A DNA stretch of 64,000 bases from assembly GCA_000507305.1 (NCBI GenBank), contig DF240156.1, positions 62,001 to 126,000 on the forward strand, given 5' to 3'. The DNA comes from Breviolum minutum Mf 1.05b.01 (Eukaryota > Sar > Dinophyceae > Suessiales > Symbiodiniaceae). Both the position numbers and the translations under genes were made by a program. Shown here piece after piece: positions 59,201-64,000 of this stretch; the first letter of the stretch is position 1, and each line of letters opens with the position of its first letter. The notes under the pieces are model-generated. The model did not search any database. It saw only the letters and a program-made list of their open reading frames with translations, and was not told the DNA's origin.

Positions 59201-62200
59201 GGGACGAACGGTATATTTGCCTACATTTACCCTAAAGATCAGCCATTCATGTAGGTAAATATACCGGACAACCAGCCCCACCGGATGCCGAACCGAACAG
59301 GGTCGTCAAGTGGATACCACCGAGGCTACCAGCTTGGTGTCACGGAATTTGCGGACAAGACGCTGAGACCGACAGAACCCGGTGGTTGGGTTTTTGGTCA
59401 TCCCCAAATTGCCAAATTGGTGCTGGTGATTGTAAGGTGGATTTTTCATGAGTTTAATTCAGGTTCAATAATTTTTAATACTTTGCACAAGTCACTTTAA
59501 GGTAGCATGAATATTGTGTCTTGTATCGGATCAAGATATTCGTATGTTTTAAGTTTCGAGAAAAATATCATTCAAAGATGGACATTTTTTTTGCGTCAAC
59601 GGAACGTGATGTGGAAATCATGGAAACTTTGACGAAGCTGAAGCGGCTTAAAAGCAAACCCGAGAGGTTCGATTTTGTGTGCGACCAGGTTTTGATGTCG
59701 TCCAAAAAACATGTTCTAGGTGGTGGTTCAAATATTTTTTTGTTCACCACTATTTGGGGAAGATTCCCATTTTGACTAATATTTTTCAAAGGGGTTGAAA
59801 CCACGAACTAGTAGTAGCACCGGGGTGTATTTCCAGTGGATAAACGGGATATTTTCCATCGCGTCCCGATACTATCCCTTTGGTTTTGATTTGGCAATAT
59901 TTCGAGGGTATGTGAGCCACTTTGTTTGTAGGGAGGCCATACTTACTTTTGACCTAGAGACTTTTAAGATGGCACTATAACAAACCGTGTATACAGCAAC
60001 ATTGATCATTAAAGATGGTTCGAACGCAAGACTTTGTATCCAGTCCAAATCTCCCATTACATCAGAGTGCAGAACTCTACCGCCAATATTAATTTTTTGG
60101 GTCCGGACTTCATCAACAAAATGTTCCAAGGAAACAAGATGAATTTGCCTTGGATCATATTGGTTGCATGACCAACAGCGAGAACCAGTGGTCATCCTTG
60201 CCATACCTCGGACGTGAGAAGTTTCATGAGTCTACCGTCTTGCCAAAGTCTGTGGACTGGGTTTCGAGACTTGGACGTTACAGTGATAGTACTTGGAGGA
60301 TCACCCCAGATGTAAGTGGCTAACATGGTTAATAAGTCCCCCAACTGGGGTTGTTCCCCTTCTGAATGGCCTTTTCATGGCTTATAAATGGGTGGTTACT
60401 AGCTACTTACAATTCCTGGGACGATCCTCCAAGTAGTGGTGGTTGTCGTTTTTTTTGACCTGGCAGTAATCCAAATCCAAAATAGTGATAGTTTAGTTGT
60501 CATCCAGTGATAGTAGTACCTCTGCCTGTACCAACAAGCTGCTTGAAATCTGAAAAGTGAATTCTCGTCACGACTCATCAAAGATATTAAGGTCAAATTT
60601 TTCAAGTTCCATCATGCCCTAAGTGGTTTTTTGAAAAAAAAAGCCAGCCAGATTTCCCAGATTGGCTTGTTGTTTCAAAACCACGGCAAAAAGTCATCAC
60701 CAGCATCACCCAGGAAAGGTGCCGTGACAGATGTGAAGAATCAGGGCAAATGTGGATCCTGCTGGTCTTTCTCAACCACTGGAGCCTTGGAGGGCGTCGC
60801 TTGGACCGGACATCTGATCAAACATCAAACATCCACTGTTTTTTTTTTAAGACTCCGGTTTTGCTAACATAGCAATGGAAAATCCACCATTTGAAGATGT
60901 ATTTCCTATTCAAGATGGGGATTTTCCATTGCTATGTTAGTTTACCAGAGGGTAATCTTTACAAATCTCCTACAGTGTGTTTTGACCGTTTCTGGACAGC
61001 TGGACAGATTCAAAAAAAGAAACAACATGTTGATAATAAGCACCTGTTTGTTGATTGTTTTTGTGAATACCAATTTCCTCCCGAAAAAGTGATAATTGCC
61101 AGCCTAACAGATAGGATCCACTGATATACCTCATTGAATGTGTTTCTCCAAGTAAGGTCATTCTCAAAGGAAAACAATTCCCTGAAACTCTCGTGTTGAT
61201 AGTCACTTAAGAAGCCATCACCTTTTCTTCCATGGAGGGAACTAGATATAGGTTGACCCGACAAACTCCTGTACTGGGTTCAACATGTGGCAGTACTTGG
61301 AGGATCATCCCACTTAGGAAGTACTTAGTAACACTCAATTTATAAGCCATGGAAAAGCAATTCGGATTTACGATCACCATGGTTCTTAACCACTGAACCA
61401 TCCACTGCGATGATCCTCCAAATTAAGGGATTATCAACCACCATCATCCCTTGATCATCCCTAACTATAGTGTGATCACTTACATTTTCGTTGATTTTCA
61501 TGGGATCAATCTAGGGAAATTCTCCACCCGTTCCGTTGATGACAGATTATGGGCGAAGTTTCTTGGGTCCATGGGTCCATGTGGCGCGGTGAAACGCACG
61601 GCCATGGGTCCATGGGCCATGAAACGTCTCTCAAGGCGTGGAAGTTGGCAAGTGGTGATTTGGTGGCTCTCAGTGAGCAGCAATTGGTGGACTGCGCCAA
61701 GAACGGTGCCATTGGCGTAACGACGTAACGGACGGACCTTTCCGGTACGTACCCGCGCTACGAGGTATACCCCGAAAAAGGGTAGCTTTCCTTTTTGGGA
61801 AATTGGAGTTGAGTCAGTATTTGTGGATTGGATGGTTTTTTTAAATCTCAAGATTCCATCATTTTTTCACTGGATGAAGTACACACTTCCCATATTACGT
61901 GGAATAGACTCGAAGATTTAACTTGAAGGTGATTCTGCGGGAAGAAGCATTGTTTGTTTTAAGTATATAGATCAAGTATGACCAAACGTTTTTGACCAAC
62001 AATGTGCGTCGAAGAACCAACAACATGTGTTTTTTTGGTGTGAAGGATTTCGATGGCTACAAGACCCTGATCCCCAAACCTAAGTGCTTTATCTCCAGTT
62101 TATAATACCCTCCCTGAATCTAACAGTTCGCACCTGAAAATAGATGGTTGGTAGACGATCCTTTCCTTTTGGGTTCGGTTTGCCTATTTTCAGGGGCTTT

Positions 62201-64000
62201 AACTGTTAGTTTCAGGGAGGGTAATGTTTATTTCAGGGATATATATATATATACATGGTATATATTAGTGATGTATATTTATATATATATATACATATCA
62301 GGGATATTCAGGTTGGTACTTTTTCAGGGGTGTATTTTTTTGTTCAACTTCACCCGGCTTGGGTAACTCCAAGGTAACATGGGATGCCAGGGAGGCTCTA
62401 TGGATTTGGCATTTCAATACTTGGAGAAGCACGATGTCAACTGGCTGGCAATAATTGGGTGATGGGGGACCCTGAAGGGGTTGGACATGTGGTATATATA
62501 TATATTGTTTTTTTATATGATACGATGTGTTTTGATATTATGTTATTTTACATGAACGATATTATATATTTTTCTTATTGTTAAATAATGTGTACATTTA
62601 TATAATCTTTAAATACATATAATATATATGTATATATATTGATTCACATTGACTATATTGGTTTGGTGGTTGTGTATTGCCATCATAGTGATCATATGAA
62701 ATTACATGTTGTTTATGATAGTCGAGCTCATGATGAAAACATTCACTCTTATAGGCTCCACGGGCAGCTCACTGGTGGACAATGGCATATTTCCTGCAAC
62801 GCACAAAAAAACAGGCACTTGTCAATACAAAACATCATCTCATTTCGCTTATGTATATAATCCACTTCCACACTTGGGCCCTTTTTTGTGTTGCAAATGG
62901 CAATCACATATATCCAAATTTTGTAGCTGATATTTTTGGTGTGTGTATTTGTTGAGGGCCTGAGGACCTTCTCTCAGTGCTGACAAATTGGTGATTCAGA
63001 CTGGGGGTTGAATGTCTCATAGGAAGGCCCTTAGGACAAGAATTTCTGAGCCCCATGGTAAAACAATGCAAAACAAGTGGAGAAGCACCAAGCTCTCCAA
63101 TGAAGTGAACCAAAGTGACTAGAAATCCCTCAGACCACTGCGAGAAAATCATTACATCGGACTGAAAATAGATATTCCAACTCCCCAAATACAATTTAGA
63201 TAGATTAGATAGAGTCCTTATAAACCCAAAAACCATGGTATTTGCATCATCTTGTGTCCAAAAGAGTGGCATATACCAACCAGGAACCAACCATGAAATC
63301 ATTGGGTCCACAACGATTCGAGGTGTGCAAGGAAGACAGCTATCCTTATCTCGCGGTTCAGGGCACCTGCCACCAAACCAACTGCTCCGCCTCTTTGGCA
63401 AAAGTTGGGGCGTTGGGGTGACTAATGGTGCAACCTGAAACATCCATTGTTTGGTAAATTTCCCCACATGGATGATTGGATTTTTATATCTGTTCTCTAA
63501 GAAATGTACTATTCCTGAAACTAACAGCTCGCACCTGAAATTGGATGGTTGGAATATGATTGTTTCCTTTTGGGTCAAAAAACGACCTATTTTTAGGGGT
63601 GTTTGGGTTCTTTTCATGGAGTGTAATTTTGGGATGACCAACGATGAGTTGGATATTTGCCAGGTTGGTTGCCTATTCTACAAACCGCGTCACGGGATTT
63701 GTGAGATGTTGTGCGAATGTGTTTGTGTGTGTGTGGACCCATACATATAATCATTTTTAAATAAGCCTATACAAAGAACTTAGCACTCCACAACCAAAAG
63801 TTGTTGGAATGTGACGGTTTCACCATTGGTTTGACCCCCAAGTCGTTTCTCTTGTTTTCTCGATCCAAAGGTTCATGTATAGCCCAGGTGGCAGTGCCTT
63901 CAGGATCCATTACAGGCTTCAAGGATGTTGATTCACAAGATATGGATGCCTTGATGCAAGCTGTATCTAAGCAACCTGTCTCAGCTTCTTGGTGGAAGAT
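56269..64000 (+). CDS. Papain-family (C1A) cysteine protease, cathepsin L-like; 3' end outside window
   Basis: Secreted or lysosomal endopeptidase of peptidase family C1A, made as a zymogen. Exons: 56269-56313 (ATG; signal peptide [10 protein letters not shown]), 56534-56624, 57931-57993, 59325-59381, 60714-60795, 61636-61705, 62374-62435, about 62749-62849 and 63888 to the edge. The propeptide (inhibitor I29) is seen as [29 protein letters not shown] and [12 protein letters not shown], close to the ERFNIN and GxNxFxD motifs. The mature enzyme shows [20 protein letters not shown] (catalytic Cys after GSC, oxyanion Gln), [37 protein letters not shown] and TGTCQYK. The last exon reads [20 protein letters not shown] then [10 protein letters not shown]. 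Catalytic His and Asn lie beyond the window. Junctions 60795/61636 and 61705/62374 restore the family sequence exactly. One or more exons between 59381 and 60714 are missing. Introns hold introner copy 17, families B, C, D, E, G and I, and a retroelement relic. Confidence 0.85.
56967..57081. repeat. Family C element, copy
   Basis: ACTGTTGATGTAAGAATTCC then TGCACCAGTTGATAGG at the left, and ATCCAACCGGTGGTTGTTTAG with GATTTCTGAACCATCAACAGT at the right. Confidence 0.8.
57326..57850 (+). other. Overlapping open frames inside a protease intron
   Basis: Plus-strand frames of 110, 71 and 76 codons and a minus frame of 85 codons overlap here. The DNA has a purine/pyrimidine bias (AAAACAAAC-rich then TTTGTTTG-rich), which keeps stops rare. 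I see no recognisable domain and treat it as intron. Confidence 0.3.
58467..58577. repeat. Family G inverted-repeat element
   Basis: ATGGGTGTTTCCTTAAATGG then TGGTACCCCCATTTCACACC at the left, inverted as TCCACCATTTTAGGAAACCC and CCATATG at the right. Confidence 0.8.
59185..59266. repeat. Family E element
   Basis: ATCCCATAGCATCCATGGGAC then GGTATATTTGCCTACATTTA, CCTAAAGATCAGCCATTC and ATGTAGGTAAATATACCGG. Inner arms pair exactly over about 17 bases. Confidence 0.8.
59580..59719 (+). other. Exon-like frame ending at an introner
   Basis: The frame reads [20 protein letters not shown] then [20 protein letters not shown] and HVL, running directly into introner copy 17 (CTAG|GTGG). It is protein-like but does not match the C1A protease fold. 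It may be an inserted exon or an unrelated relic. Confidence 0.35.
59720..59811 (+). mobile_element. Introner copy 17
   Basis: Starts GTGGTGGTTCAAATAT after TTCTAG (one T missing). Contains TTTGACTAATATTTTTCAAA and ends TTGAAACCACGAACTAG. Lies in an intron of the C1A protease. Confidence 0.9.
59872..60250 (-). mobile_element. Relic of a Ty1/copia-type integrase
   Basis: The minus-strand frame reads [20 protein letters not shown] then [35 protein letters not shown] and [16 protein letters not shown] His-x3-His followed by Cys-x2-Cys fits the integrase zinc-binding motif, and HSDVMG is the hallmark around the first catalytic Asp in copia elements. The frame lacks the remaining DDE residues and is interrupted upstream by TAG near 60234. 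No LTR is visible. It sits in reverse orientation within a protease intron. Confidence 0.5.
60288..60436. repeat. Family D inverted-repeat element
   Basis: TAGTACTTGGAGGATCACCCC then AGATGTAAGTGGCTAACATGG at the left, inverted as CTAGCTACTTACAATTCC and GGGACGATCCTCCAAGTAGT at the right. Confidence 0.85.
60851..60955. repeat. Family I hairpin, copy 3
   Basis: CTAACATAGCAATGGAAAATCC at 60864 pairs with GGATTTTCCATTGCTATGTTAG. Arms match over about 22 bases. The right flank TTTACCAGAGGG matches copy 2. Confidence 0.9.
61291..61432. repeat. Family D element, copy
   Basis: CAGTACTTGGAGGATCATCCC then ACTTAGGAAGTACTTAG at the left, inverted as GCGATGATCCTCCAAATTA at the right, with ATTTATAAGCCATGG inside. 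Confidence 0.8.
62105..62224. repeat. Family B element, near-intact
   Basis: ATACCCTCCCTGAATCTAAC then AGTTCGCACCTGAAAATAG at the left, inverted as CTATTTTCAGGGGCTTTAAC and TGTTAGTTTCAGGGAGGGTA at the right. Interior CCTTTCCTTTTGGG. Confidence 0.9.
62904..63641 (-). other. Long minus-strand ORF of 245 codons, unrecognised
   Basis: The longest uninterrupted ORF in the window. It lies antisense within the last protease intron. Its first 40-45 codons are family B sequence (63508-63627). The rest reads [20 protein letters not shown], then [40 protein letters not shown] and [20 protein letters not shown]. No conserved domain is recognised. It could be a relic of a mobile element, a real antisense gene, or chance in a stop-poor stretch. 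Confidence 0.3.
63508..63627. repeat. Family B element, copy
   Basis: CTATTCCTGAAACTAACAGC then TCGCACCTGAAATTGGATGG at the left; right part CTATTTTTAGGGGTGTTTGGG and TTTTCATGGAGTGTAAT has diverged. Interior GATTGTTTCCTTTTGGG. Confidence 0.75.

Overview
The window reads as nuclear DNA of an intron-rich eukaryotic protist, most likely a dinoflagellate or a close alveolate relative. The AT-leaning sequence has no long uninterrupted genes. Coding capacity is cut into exons of about 40-190 bases (one reaches 512) flanked by AG acceptors and GT donors, with a minority of apparent GC donors after G. Nearly every recognisable gene lies on the + strand. Dispersed short inverted-repeat elements fill the introns and spacers. 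The taxon call is inference; no marker gene such as rRNA or a spliced leader was seen.

Layout. 0.6-1.05 kb: end of an unrecognised gene. 2.3-11 kb: short exons of one or more unrecognised genes, one with a membrane segment and several charged or coiled segments. 11-15.6 kb: mostly repeats. 15.7-20.8 kb: a multi-exon gene ending in a long last exon. 22.8-25.1 kb: a gene ending in a large Thr-repeat exon. 25.5-30.3 kb: a seven-exon gene whose splice phases all agree. 31-33.3 kb: isolated exons. 34.2-42.75 kb: a glycosyltransferase-like gene (GT2-type start, DDDDLW motif). 44.5-45.5 kb: a three-exon gene. 48.3 kb: first exon of a membrane protein. 50-55.5 kb: an ankyrin-repeat gene. 56.3 kb to the right edge: a papain-family (cathepsin L-like) cysteine protease whose 3' end is outside the window.

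The main feature is a family of about 95-110-base elements (17 copies, 1 further doubtful). They begin GTGGTGGTTTCAAA and normally end in TTGAAACCACCAACTAG, all in one orientation. Each typical copy carries a 5' splice site, a branch-point-like TGACTAAT or a variant, a T-run and a 3' AG, so it looks like a ready-made intron (an introner). In at least two places (1 kb and 23.1 kb) the element's end serves as a frame-consistent splice site. At least eleven other short inverted-repeat families occur beside it, some with termini shared between introns. Two or three relic retroelement fragments were also seen. Several protein-like frames contain internal TAA, TAG or TGA, which is either decay, unseen splicing or altered stop-codon usage.
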